Source: Apostichopus japonicus (Eukaryota; Echinodermata; Holothuroidea; Aspidochirotida; Stichopodidae). Taken from it: a DNA stretch of 64,000 nt. The notes beneath the pieces are model-generated. The model made no database searches. It was not told where the DNA came from and saw only the letters and a program-made list of their open reading frames with translations. The stretch is taken from contig NC_092575.1 in assembly GCF_037975245.1 (NCBI RefSeq), forward strand, positions 4,641,501 through 4,705,500, written 5' to 3'. The position numbers were made by a program, and so were the translations under genes. Below, piece by piece: positions 26,801 to 37,707 of the stretch. How positions within the stretch are numbered: position 1 is the first letter of the stretch; each line of letters opens with the position of its first letter.

Positions 26801-29800
26801 GAATATATATGCTGTTGCATGTGCTGTATTCATACAATTTGATATATTGTAGAGAAAATAGGGATGTACACTGTTATGGCTTTCTCCTATTGTTTGAGAA
26901 AGATTTTTTTTACCATTTCCAACAGCATAGATTAAGGTGATGTATATTAAATGTAAGGTAGAATGTTTTTTTTTCTCCAACTATTAGGGTCCCCATAATG
27001 TGTGTGAGAATTTAATGAACAGTCTAATATTAGTTTTTGACCATCTTATTTTCACCGTTTCAAAGTTTCGATGTCATTCCAAATTGATGAACTGCTTAAT
27101 CTCAAATGCATCAGTGTAGAAATTGATCTTGTCCAACTTTTACAGGCTCCACCCATATGTGGAACCATAATGTTGGGAAAAGGGAGGGGGGGGGTTGCTG
27201 GAGGGGGAAACTGGGAAAGCAGCTATATGTAGGTTAGAGCTATCATTAGGATCAAATATTTGAAAGCATAGGATTTTATGTGTATTCATCCTTGTTGAAT
27301 GGGATGGAGGGTCGGGGAGGGGTGGGGGGTGTCCAATTGACTTGGCTGCCCTATTGGTCGTCTATTTGCTTTTCTACCTGCTACGTAAAGTTTGATATGT
27401 CCTGAAAATTACAGTTTGTACACTATCACTCTATCTAGATCATTGCATGTGGCAAGTGGTGTGGGTTACTATGGAATCAGGTACCGTATACAGGGTCAGA
27501 CCTCCATAACGCCCTAATAATGTGATATTATGTATCAATAATGTTTTGATGTCATTTCACTAGTTGAGTGGGAATGAGGGGTGGGGATGATTGGAAAGCC
27601 CTAATCAGAATATATATGCTGTTGCATAGTGCTGTATTCATACAATTTGATATATCATAGAGAAAATAGGGATGTACACTGTTATGGCTTTCTCCTATTG
27701 TTTGAGAAAGATTTTTTTACCATTTCCAACAGCATAGATTAAGGTGATGTATATTAAATGTAAAGTAGAAGGTTTTTTTCCAACTATTAGGGTCCCCATA
27801 ATGTGTGTGAGAATTTAATGAACAGTCTAATATTAATTTTTGACCATCTTATTTTCACCGTTTCAAAGTTTTGATGTCATTCCAAATTGATGAACTGCTT
27901 AATCTCAAATACATCAGTGTAGAAAATGATCTTGTCCAACTTTTACAGGCTCCACCCATATGTGGAACCATAATGTTGGGCAAAAGGGGGGGGGGGATTG
28001 CTGAAGGGGGAAACTGGGAAAGCAGCTATATGTAGGTTAGAGCTATCATTAGGATCAAATATTTGAAAGCATAGGATTTTATGTGTATTCATCCTTGTTG
28101 AATGGGATGGAGGGTAGGGGAGGGGTGGGGGGTGTCCAATTGACTTGGCTGCCCTATTGGTCGTCTATTTGCTTTTCTACCTGCTACGTAAAGTTTGATA
28201 TGTCCTGAAAATTACAGTTTGTACACTATCACTCTATCTAGATCATTGCATGGGGCAAGTGGTGTGGGTTACTATGGAATCAGGTACCGTATACAGGGTC
28301 AGACCCTCATAACGCCCTAATAATGTGATATTATGTATAAATAATGTTTTGATGTCATTCCACTAGTTGAGTGGGAATGAGGGGTGGGGATGATTGGAAA
28401 GCCCTAATCAGAATATATATGCTGTTGCATGCGCTGTATTCATACAATTTGATATATTGTAGAGAAAATAGGGATGTACACTGTTATGGCTTTCTCCTAT
28501 TGTTTGAGAAAGATTTTTTTTACCATTTCCAACAGCATAGATTAAGGTGATATATATTAAATGTAATGTCAAAGGGTTTTTTTTTTTTCAAGTATTAGGG
28601 TCCCAATGTGTGTGAGAATTAATGAACAGTCTAATATTAGTTTTTGACCATCTTATTTTCACCGTTTCAAAGTTTTGATGTCATTCCAAATTGATGAACT
28701 GCTTAATCTCAAATGCATCAGTGTAGAAAATGATCTTGTCCAACTTTTACAGGCTCCACCCATATGTGGAACCATAATGTTGGGCAAAAGGGTGGGGGGG
28801 GGGGATTGCTGGAGGGGGAAACTGGGAAAGCAGCTATATGTAGGTTAGAGCTATCATTAGGATCAAATATTTGAAAGCATAGGATTTTATGTGTATTCAT
28901 CCTTGTTGAATGGGATGGAGGGTCGGGGAGGTGTGGGGGGTGTCCAATTGACTTGGCTGCCCTATTGGTCGTCTATTTGCTTTTCTACCTGCTACGTAAA
29001 GTTTGATATGTCCTGAAAATTACAGTTTGTACACTATCACTCTATCTAGATCATTGCATGTGGCAAGTGGTGTGGGTTACTATGGAATCAGGTACCGTAT
29101 ACAGGGTCAGACCTCCATAACGCCCTAATAATGTGATATTATGTATCAATAATGTTTTGATGTCATTTCACTAGTTGAGTGGGAATGAGGGGTGGGGATG
29201 ATTGGAAAGCCCTAATCAGAATATATATGCTGTTGCATAGTGCTGTATTCATACAATTTGATATATCATAGAGAAAATAGGGATGTACACTGTTATGGCT
29301 TTCTCCTATTGTTTGAGAAAGATTTTTTTACCATTTCCAACAGCATAGATTAAGGTGATGTATATTAAATGTAAAGTAGAAGGTTTTTTTCCAACTATTA
29401 GGGTCCCCATAATGTGTGTGAGAATTTAATGAACAGTCTAATATTAATTTTTGACCATCTTATTTTCACCGTTTCAAAGTTTTGATGTCATTGCAAATTG
29501 ATGAACTGCTTAATCTCAAATACATCAGTGTAGAAAATGATCTTGTCCAACTTTTACAGGCTCCACCCATATGTGGAACCATCATGTGGGGCAAAAGGGA
29601 GGGGGGGGTTGCTGGAGGGGGAAACTGGGAAAGCAGCTATATGTAGGTTAGAGCTATCATTAGGATCAAATATTTGAAAGCATAGGATTTTATGTGTATT
29701 CATCCTTGTTGAATGGGATGGAGGGTCGGGGAGGGGTGGGGGGTGTCCAACTGACTTGGCTGCCCTATTGGTCGTCTATTTGCTTTTCTACCTGCTACGT

Positions 29801-31530
29801 AAAGTTTGATATGTCCTGAAAATTACAGTTTGTACACTATCACTCTATCTAGATCATTGCATGTGGCAAGTGGTGTGGGTTACTATGGAATCAGGTACCG
29901 TATACAGGGTCAGACCTCCATAACGCCCTAATAATGTGATATTATGTATAAATAATGTTTTGATGTCATTTCACTAGTTGAGTGGGAATGAGGGGTGGGG
30001 ATGATTGGAAAGCCCTAATCAGAATATATATGCTGTTGCATAGTGCTGTATTCATACAATTTGATATATCATAGAGAAAATAGGGATGTACACTGTTATG
30101 GCTTTCTCCTATAGTTTGAGAAAGATTTTTTTACCATTTCCAACAGCATAGATTAAGGTGATGTATATTAAATGTAAAGTAGAAGGTTTTTTTTTCCAAC
30201 TATTAGGGTCCCCATAATGTGTGTGAGAATTTAATGAACATTCTGATATTAATTTTTGACCATCTTATTTTCACCGTTTCAAAGTTTTGATGTCATTGCA
30301 AAATGATGAACTGCTTAATCTCAATTACATCAGTGTAGAAAATGATCTTGTCCAACTTTTACAGGCTCCACCCATATGTGGAACCATAATGTTGGGCAAA
30401 AGGGGGGGGGGGGGGATTGCTGAAGGGGGAAACTGGGAAAGCAGCTATATGTAGGTTAGAGCTATCATTAGGATCAAATATTTGAAAGCATAGGATTTTA
30501 TGTGTATTCATCCTTGTTGAATGGGATGGAGGGTAGGGGAGGGGTGGGGGTGTCCAATTGACTTGGCTGCCCTATTGGTGGTCTATTTGCTTTTCTACCT
30601 GCTACGTAAAGTTTGATATGTCCTGAAAATTACAGTTTGTACACTATTACTCTATCTAGATCATTGCATGGGGCAAGTGGTGTGGGTTACTATGGAATCA
30701 GGTACCGTATACAGGGTCAGACCTCCATAACGCCCTAATAATGTGATATTATGTATAAATAATGTTATGATGTCATTCCACTAGTTGAGTGGGAATGAGG
30801 GGTGGGGATGATTGGAAAGCCCTAATCAGAATATATATGCTGTTGCATGTGCTGTATTCATACAATTTGATATATTGTAGAGAAAATAGGGATGTACACT
30901 GTTATGGCTTTCTCCTATTGTTTGAGAAAGATTTTTTTTACCATTTCCAACAGCATAGATTAAGGTGATGTATATTAAATGTAAGGTAGAATGTTTTTTT
31001 TTTCCAACTATTAGGGTCCCCATAATGTGTGTGAGAATTTAATGAACAGTCTAATATTAGTTTTTGACCATCTTATTTCCACCTTTTCAAAGTTTCGATG
31101 TCATTCCAAATTGGTGAACTGCTTAATCTCAAATACATCAGTGTAGAAAATTACCTTGTCCAACATTTACAGGCTCCACCCATATGTGGAACCATCATGT
31201 GGGGCAGAAGGTGGGGGGATGGGTTGCTGGAAGGGGAAACTGGGAAAGCAGCTATATGTAGGTTAGAGCTATCATTAGGATCAAATATTTGAAAGCATAG
31301 GATTTTATGTGTATTCATCCTTGTTGAATAGGATGGAGGGTCGGGGAGGGGTGGGGGGTGTCCAACTGACTTGGCTGCCCTATTGGTCGTCTATTTGCTT
31401 TTCTACCTGCTACGTAAAGTTTGATATGTCCTGAAAATTACAGTTTGTACAATATCACTCTATCTAGATCATTGCATGTGGCAAGTGGTGTGGGTTACTA
31501 TGGAATCAGGTACCGTATACAGGGTCAGAC
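23877..31530 (+). repeat. Left satellite array, block B (~805 bp unit, about 9.5 copies)
   Basis: This is the direct continuation of block A after the TTAA element. The landmark GACCATCTTATTT recurs near 24619, 25427, 26230, 27042, 27843, 28648, 29453, 30258 and 31066. Several units share block-specific variants, such as GTATCAATAATG in place of GTATAAATAATG near 25107, 25923, 27533 and 29144, which implies local amplification. The last unit, from 31066, carries the TTTCGATG / GGTGAACTG / AAATTACC variant set, the one most like the right array. Confidence 0.96.
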
Positions 31531-31676
31531 CAAATACATCAGCGTAGAAAATTACCTTGTCCGACTTTTACAGGCTCCACCTATATGTGGGTGTAGCCAT
31601 CATGTGGGGCAATAAGGGGGGGGGGGGTTGCTGCAGGGGGAAACTGGGAAAGCAGCTATATGTAGGTTAGAGCTAT
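31531..31676 (+). repeat. Truncated terminal satellite unit with internal deletion
   Basis: At 31,530 the text jumps from GGGTCAGAC straight to CAAATACATCAGCGTAG, skipping about 400 bp of a normal unit. The fragment then runs through the poly-G segment and stops at GTAGGTTAGAGCTAT (31,676), where unrelated sequence starts. It also has a variant not seen elsewhere, CACCTATATGTGGGTGTAGCC. This marks the inner edge of the left array. Confidence 0.85.
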
Positions 31677-31990
31677 TGCTAGTACCCCCACACACTATAC
31701 TGTTTACCAAGATTTATGTAGGTTGGCTAATTTCTTGTCTGAGATAAGATGTAAAGGCTGAAAAATATTAATTCAAAGACTTGTTTTCAATAAAAAACAC
31801 ATATTCCAGTTCAGACATAGAAACTACCTTGAGTAGCCACTTCCAATATTCACATAAAAGGACTCCAAAGTTAAAACAATACTCCAATATAAAAATCAGT
31901 GCCCCCACACACTATACTGTAGATCAAGATTGATATAGGGTGTGCTGTTTCTTGTCTGAAATATGAGGTAAAAGTCTGTGGGAACAGGAA
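31677..31990 (+). repeat. Dimeric ~215 bp repeat, left copy
   Basis: Two imperfect copies about 219 bp apart start with CCCCCACACACTATACTGT (near 31,685 and 31,904) and continue with ATCAAGATT and TTTCTTGTCTGA. The same dimer recurs at 38,590-38,905 in the same orientation, with TACTCCAAA / TTAAAACA between the halves. It lies exactly at the junction with the left array. Family not recognised. Confidence 0.8.
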
Positions 31991-32990
31991 CGCTTTTAAA
32001 ACTACATTACTACTGGATCTAATTTAAGGATACAATAACTTTTGCATATTGAAGGGTGCATCAAAGTATATACAAAGTTATCTCATGTACACATATCTTT
32101 GAATTCTTTCTGAAATTGTTTTTATCATATACCAGTACATTTGAGAGTTAATTTTGAAATTCATTGTATTCAAGCAATGCATGCATATTACAGAAACACA
32201 CATGAGTATGAAATTGTCTTTATCATATACCAGTACATTTGAGAGTTATTTTTGAAATTCATTGTATTCAAGCAATGCATACATATTACAGAAACACACA
32301 TTAGTATTAGAACCAGTCCCCCTATTGAGGTATGTGTGCAGACAGCTCACATTTTTAATCACTGACATGAATTTCTTATTTTGTCAAGATATCATGAAAC
32401 CTATATAAACTGCATTACTACTGTGTCTATTTTAAAGGTACAATCATAATTTTGAATAATGAAGGGTGCATTAAAGTATATGCTAAGTTATCTCATCCCT
32501 TTTGGAAAACACTGATGGAATTCTGAAAAAGTAAACGGTGAGGTTACCTAGCTGGTCTTTTCAATGCGTGAGTAGGAAACTGGTCTTTAATTGGCATTAC
32601 AACAAACTTGGTATACCTTGCAAAATACTGAAAAGTTAACATGTACACATATCTTTGACTTCTTTCTGAAATTGTTTTTATCATATACCAGTTCATTTGA
32701 GAGTTATGTTTGAAATTCATTGTATTGAAGCAATGCATGTATATTACAGAAACACACATTAGTATTAGAACCAGTTACACTGTTGAGTAATGTGTGCAGG
32801 GTGCATCAAAGTATATACAAAGTTATCTCATCCACTATTGGAAAACACTGATGGAAATTCGGAAAAAGAAAACGTTGAGGGTACCTAGCTAGTCTTTTCA
32901 ATGCGTGAGTAGGAAACTGGTCTTAAATTGGCATTACACAATCTTGGTATACCTTGCAAAATACTGAAAAGTTAAGGTCAATACTTGGGA
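31991..32990 (+). repeat. AT-rich block of overlapping degenerate duplications
   Basis: A ~106 bp segment with TATCATATACCAGTACATTT and AGCAATGCAT...ATTACAGAAACACACAT occurs in tandem near 32,117 and 32,222, and again near 32,670. A second segment, from GGGTGCATYAAAGTATAT through TTATCTCATCC and GGTATACCTTGCAAAATAC, occurs near 32,463-32,640 and 32,795-32,970. Together they form an interleaved repeat with a period of about 330 bp. No coding potential is seen. Bases 32,991-33,220 hold nothing I can name. Confidence 0.8.
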
Positions 32991-33220
32991 AAACATGGGA
33001 TGAGGTGGTCTATATCAGTGAGCTAAATGCGCGGCTAATTCCATGCTATCTTTGAATTATACTCTTTGAATTATAGTTGCACATATCTCATAAATGGGCG
33101 TAGGAATGATTTGTGTGCACCCTACTTGGCTTAAGTGAGCAGTAATAATTGCATTTGTGAAGATCGATGCTGTCATAGTGACTAAAACAGTCCATTTGAG
33201 TGCATTCAGGGTAGGTGTAC

Positions 33221-34372
33221 AGAGCTCCCAACTGACCCTCATTTCGCGGGTTGGACCCGCATTCTAACACCCAAACCCGCTGACCCGCGCAAGCGTCCGA
33301 AAAACCCGCATTGTCATTGTCAAGTATACAAAAAAAAATGCATCAAATTTTGACTTAGCAACCATCATTTCTTTAGCATTTAGCATAATGGTTACATCTC
33401 TATGTTCTGACGTCTCTAGGTTCCGACGTCTCTATGTTCCGACATCTCTATGTTCCGACGTCTCTATGTTCCGACAATTTTTTTGGACTCTAATTTTTTT
33501 TACCCAAATTTTTTCGGACTCAATTTTTTTGGACCAAAATTGTTGACCAACATGTTTTCGGACCAACTTTTTTCGGACCAAAATTATTTTAGACCAACAT
33601 ATTTTTATGACCAATTTTTTTTTGGACCAAAATTTTTGACACCAACATGTTTTCGGACCAACTTTTTTCGGACCAAAATTTTTTTTGACCAAACTGATTT
33701 TGGTCCCAAAAAATTTGAGTACAAACAATTAAATTTCGGGTCACAAGCAATTTTCGGTCACAAGCACTATTTGGGTCATAACAAACTTTGGGCCCTTTTT
33801 TTCCTGAAAAAAATTTGGTGCGTCCAAAAAATTGTGTCCCCAAAAAGGTAGGTCAGAAAAAATGTTGGTCCAAAAAAATTGAGTCCCCCCCCAAAAAAAA
33901 TTGGGTCCCAAAAAATTTGGGGCCCAAAAAATTAAGTCCCCCAAAAAATTTGGTCCGAAAAATGGGGGACCAAAAATATTGAGTCTCCAAAAAAAAATTG
34001 GGTCCGAAAAAATTTGGGTCAAAAAAATTAGAGTCCAAACAATTTGTCGGAACATAGAGACGTCGGAACATAGGGATGTCACCAGCATAGTAGAGTATAA
34101 AACCTCCTTTACAGCATCATTTGAACCACAAATTAGCCTATATTTCTTTTCATTGGGGTGAGCAGCGAACATTTTCATGCCATGGGAAGAATGAATTATC
34201 CCCTACTATTCAATTTATTGATGTTACACACAAAAAAAATGCATATTTCTCAGAAAATATTGGGTGACAAAAGAATTCAAAAGGGGGGACACCCCCTCCC
34301 CTTATAACCCTCCCCCAGAACGGCGATTCGTGGCATGGACCCGCATTTGCCTTCTCAAGAGTTGGGAGCTAT
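33221..34372. mobile_element. Probable non-autonomous inverted-repeat element (~1.15 kb)
   Basis: AGCTCCCAACT at 33,223-33,233 is matched by its exact reverse complement AGTTGGGAGCT at 34,360-34,370. Just inside each end is a GGACCCGCATT motif (33,254-ish and 34,337-ish), in direct orientation. Flanks read AGGTGTAC on the left and GGGTGTAT on the right, a possible 8 bp target duplication with two changes, which would suit a hAT-like element. This is inference because the duplication is imperfect. The interior is taken up by the foldback listed separately and has no transposase frame. Confidence 0.55.
33404..34083. repeat. Foldback: long inverted repeat of GGACCAAAATTTTTT-like words
   Basis: The left arm has four to five copies of GACGTCTCTATGTTCC (about 33,410-33,475), then GACAATTTTTTTGGACTCTAA and ACCCAAATTTTTTCGGACTC. 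The right arm ends with the reverse complement in the same nested order: GAGTCCAAACAATTTGTCGG, then AACATAGAGACGTCGG and AACATAGGGATGTC to 34,083. Between the arms the + strand switches from T-runs separated by GGACCAA to A-runs separated by TTGGTCC near 33,700-33,800. A transcript would fold into a ~300 bp stem. The frames read here, full of K, F, P, G, N and W, are translations of this low-complexity sequence and not genes. Confidence 0.9.
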
Positions 34373-35683
34373 GGGTGTATGTCTTCGAACACAAATAGGT
34401 TTCTCTCCATGCCATATGTAGCACAGAGAACATATCCCTGTAGAATCTTTGCCCTCTTTCAGCTGATCACTTAACTGACCTCCAAGGTAATAACACCTCT
34501 GCATTAGTATGACCTTGGCCATACTCACAACACACTCAGTGACCATCAGCTACTTCAGGCCTTTTCATACAGTTTATATTCACACAGTGCAAACAATAAC
34601 AATGTGTTAAGTCATCATATGCATGTGTATAGCCTATGCTTGCAGTGTGGCTATGTTGTAACAGGTGAACATGTATTGCAGGGATGAAATGTTGAAATTA
34701 AGTTAATGGACCATGAACATTTCATTTTGTTTAAATTTCCAAGGAATAGGGATTGTAGTAGCTCTAGGCCTATAGTCAACCAGCTTAGCTTTGAGCAGAA
34801 GCAAAAAATGCAGGATTAACACATTTTTTTTATAAGTTTTAGCTGGTGAATGTGCCAAGCAAGTCTGTAGCAACTTCCCAGGCTAAGCAAACTGTATGTA
34901 ATTATGTACTAAGCAAACTAGACATAGTATGGGAGCCTCTATGACCATATTGTGTGTTATACCAGTTAAGCAAGCTTTATCCTGTAGTTTGTCACCTCAA
35001 CTTCAGTTGTCGGGTTTGGACCCCAGAATTCCCTGAAAGACCCCCAATACAGGTGACACCTTATCTTGCACATGGACCAAACTGTGGCAAAAGGAAGTTA
35101 TAAGAAGAGAAAAAGTTGCAATGTTCCTTGTCTGGAAGGGGCTGTTTAGTCACCACGCAGCTGATTCAGTTAGTTCAGTTACAGTAGTTCAGACAAACCA
35201 TTAACCAAAATGCCTGTTCATGAGATTACAAAAAAAAAAATGAATATAAAGGACAAGAGTATGGTTGAATAGGTTTCATCATCAGGTTCCTTCCCCCCTT
35301 CCCTCTCATCATACATTGTACATTATTCAAACTTGGTCATAAGGAGCTGCTACTAGTGGGTCTTATGCAGCCTTGAGTGACCAAATCCACTTTTCACATC
35401 ACATCACATTACCAGTGAGCTACTTTGGCTTCTACTGTACTATTTATCATACCCCTAACCTATCTGTCTCTCAAGCTAACCTCAGAAACCAAAGCCTGGC
35501 AGTCACCTTGTACAGTAAAACTATAAGCTTTGGGTACATACATAGTCCATTTACAATCCACTATACTCTCCTTGAAAATGAAAACAGCTAATGAAATATT
35601 TATGACCTCTGTTGTAAAGTATAAAGAGCTAGCTAGGTCTTTATGGTAGGCTCTCAGTATCAAATCGTGGGCAATTGACATAC
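34373..35683. other. Stretch without identified features
   Basis: AT-rich sequence without repeats, splice-bounded frames or RNA genes that I can support. Short poly-A runs occur near 34,230 and 35,230. The longest frames are under 75 codons and show no domain-like composition. Confidence 0.6.
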
Positions 35684-35728
35684 CAGGCGCGTATCCAGGG
35701 GGGGGGGGGTGTGGGGGCACGTGCCAGG

Positions 35729-35890
35729 TAAGAAAAAGAAGAGAGAAAAAAAGAGAGAAGAAAAAAGGAAAAAAGAGGGGGAAAAAGAGGAGGAAGGAGA
35801 GGAAGGAAGGGAAAAGAAAAAGAAGAAAGAGAGAAAGGAGAAAAAGGAGAGAACAGAAGAAAAACCCCAAGACACCAGGAAGAGAAAGAT
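35729..35890 (+). repeat. Polypurine tract (GA-rich)
   Basis: About 160 bases that are almost entirely A and G on the + strand, from AAGAAAAAGAAGAGAG to GGAAGAGAAAGATG, with only a few pyrimidines near 35,865-35,880. Such a tract could form triplex DNA. It lies inside transposon 1, just after its left end. The K/E-rich frame across it is an artefact of composition. Confidence 0.9.
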
Positions 35891-36034
35891 GAACAGTGAC
35901 ATAATTACAGCACTGATCCCTACTATATACACAGGGTAGTCAGTGACGGATCGAGAAGGGGCGTCCGCCTCAGACTACCCCTTACACCGACAACTCCATT
36001 TTTGACGTTTCCATTTTCCTCTCACTAATGTTTA

Positions 36035-36050
36035 TATATATATCTATATA

Positions 36051-36089
<39 letters not shown>

Positions 36090-36166
36090 TATGCTATATA
36101 TGTATATATATATATGCTATATATATATATATATGCTATATAGATATATATGCTATATATAGTATA
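36035..36166. repeat. (TA)n microsatellite
   Basis: An alternating TA tract of about 130 bp, broken by a few TATCTATA, GATATGC and TAGTATA interruptions. It is self-complementary and lies inside transposon 1. Confidence 0.95.
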
Positions 36167-37054
36167 TCATGGCGCGTGTGTATGTATGGACGCCTTAAAC
36201 AATTGTAAGTTTGTGTTATGAAACCAATTGTGGCTGGTCTTGAACTCGACTTAGTCATCGGGGAACATGATGCATTTCGGTATTAGCCCAGGATCTATAT
36301 CCGAACTGCACTAGACATATGTCCTTCATTGGGTCTGGGAAGTGTTATTTCAGGTGATCTGGGAGGTATATTTGCCAAAAATTTCTTGTACGCTACGCGC
36401 GAACCCATGGTCGCGCTTCGCTTAGATAGTATCAGAGAACAGACACGCGTCCCCACCATTATCCACGACTGATCTGCGCCCATGCACCAATAAATTAACT
36501 GTGTCTGAATTTTCGAAATTTCCCTGACCAACATTCCTAAACAATCTTCCATCTTCTCGCGCAATTTTGACCGGTCTGTTAGGGGTTGAAGGAGGTTTTT
36601 CTGTATTGGCTGTCCATTAGATAAAATTTTGTGCAACATTTTGGGTATATTTTGAAGTGAATTTATTTCACGAGAAGTGTGAATTTTCAAATTCTGAACG
36701 AATAATGGGCTTAAAACCTTGAAAAGTGGGACTGACGGGTATTGTGGGCCGCGACGTAGAATCACCTACAAAAGCAATGATCCACAGGAGATGCGATGTG
36801 GTCGAACATGATGTGTGACTGGTGACAATCTTCAAAAAGATTATGGATGGAAATTGGGAAAATACTTGATTTACTCAGGCAAAAGTGAACATCTAGTGGG
36901 TCATTTTCAAGCCCGAGATGTGCCATTTCCGGTGATCTGGGGGGTGTCAAAACGAGAAATATTCTTGTACGCTGCGCGCCAACCTATGGTGGCGCTCCGC
37001 TTAGATAGTCATTCGCGCCTCCCGGGTTAGAAAATCCTGGATACGCCCCTGCAT

Positions 37055-37699
37055 CAAGGGCGGCGGAAGCACTTTTAATCTGGGGGGCACTGACATCAAA
37101 AGGCACTTTGCAGAAATTAGATTGGACTGATGCAGCCTTATATTTAGTACCCTTCATAACTCTTATTGTATTATCTTATTTGCGTATACACATCACTCCA
37201 TCAACGCCCCCCCCCCCCCCTCAAGGAAAATATGCATACTAGCACTGCAATATCCAATGTGCAAATTGGGAAACAAGGAACAAGTTTTCTTTTGAGACAA
37301 AATGAGGTGAAATCATGCTAGTTGCTAATGTAGGAATCTTTGAATTAGAGTTTATTTCTTGCTAATATCTTAACAATTTTTTTCCATTCAAAATAGTTTT
37401 GAGTTTGACCCACAGAAATTCATTAAAAGTCAAGGGCGCATCCAGGATTTGCAAAGTTGTATGCGCCACTATCTGAGCGGAGCGCCACCATCGGTTGGCG
37501 CGGAGCTTAGAAGAAAATTTTTGGTTTTACAAACCCCTCAGATGGCAAGAAACGGCCTTCCCGAGTGTTCATTCTGGTTCCCTGGCCTCTTGCTAACTTG
37601 AGACACCTCAATTTTTATGTAGAAAAAGGGCACATATTTAACCTGAGGAAAAGTGGGGGGGCACGTGCCCCCTGTGCCCCCCCGGTTCCGCCGCCCTTG
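37055..37699. mobile_element. hAT-like non-autonomous transposon 2 (~645 bp)
   Basis: Terminal inverted repeats CAAGGGCGGCGGAAGC (37,055) and GGTTCCGCCGCCCTTG (ending 37,699) match in 15 of 16 bases. A perfect 8 bp target duplication CCCTGCAT flanks it (37,047-37,054 and 37,700-37,707). Eight-base duplications and CA-starting termini are typical of hAT elements. The first five bases of the duplication are the last five bases of transposon 1, so element 2 inserted across the terminus of element 1 and is the younger of the two. It has a C run near 37,207 and no transposase. Confidence 0.9.
37431..37515 (-). mobile_element. Fragment like the transposon 1 terminus, inverted, within transposon 2
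   Basis: AAGGGCGCATCCAGGATTT followed by CTATCTGAGCGGAGCGCCACC and GGTTGGCGCG matches, in reverse complement, the right end of transposon 1 (GGCGCTCCGCTTAGATAG ... ATCCTGGATACGCCCCTG). Either a relative of element 1 inserted into the element 2 lineage and was truncated, or the two families share an end module. No matching second end is seen before 37,699. Confidence 0.7.
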
Positions 37700-37707
37700 C
37701 CCTGCAT

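Larger units (their letters stand above)
35684..37051. mobile_element. hAT-like non-autonomous transposon 1 (~1.37 kb)
   Basis: The left end CAGGCGCGTATCCAGG (35,684) is inverted relative to the right end CCTGGATACGCCCCTG (37,036-37,051). The left flank ends CATAC. The same CATAC follows the right end once element 2 and its target duplication are removed (37,705-37,709). A CAGGGGCG-type terminus with a 5 bp duplication resembles hAT5-like elements; that placement is inference. Inside, a segment near the right end (GTGATCTGGGGGG ... TTGTACGCTGCGCGCC ... CGCTTAGATAGT, 36,913-37,010) is duplicated at 36,350-36,440. A 156-codon frame on the minus strand at 36,765-36,295 spans that repeat and has no recognisable domain, so I do not call it a gene. 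Confidence 0.75.

Noticed and set aside
1-31676. CRISPR array or multicopy RNA gene cluster
   Set aside because: The period is ~805 bp with no short repeats between unique spacers, and no rRNA, histone or snRNA sequence is recognised in the unit.
33432-34178. Overlapping frames rich in F, G, P, K and W
   Set aside because: They are translations of the GGACCAAAATTTTTT-like foldback in several frames at once.
35460-35932. Leucine/phenylalanine-rich membrane-like frame on the minus strand and K/E-rich frame on the plus strand
   Set aside because: Both cover the polypurine tract inside transposon 1; the apparent transmembrane character is only the complement of GA repeats.
36295-36765. 156-codon minus-strand frame, the longest in the window
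   Set aside because: It lies inside a non-autonomous transposon, crosses its internal duplication and has no transposase or zinc-finger pattern.
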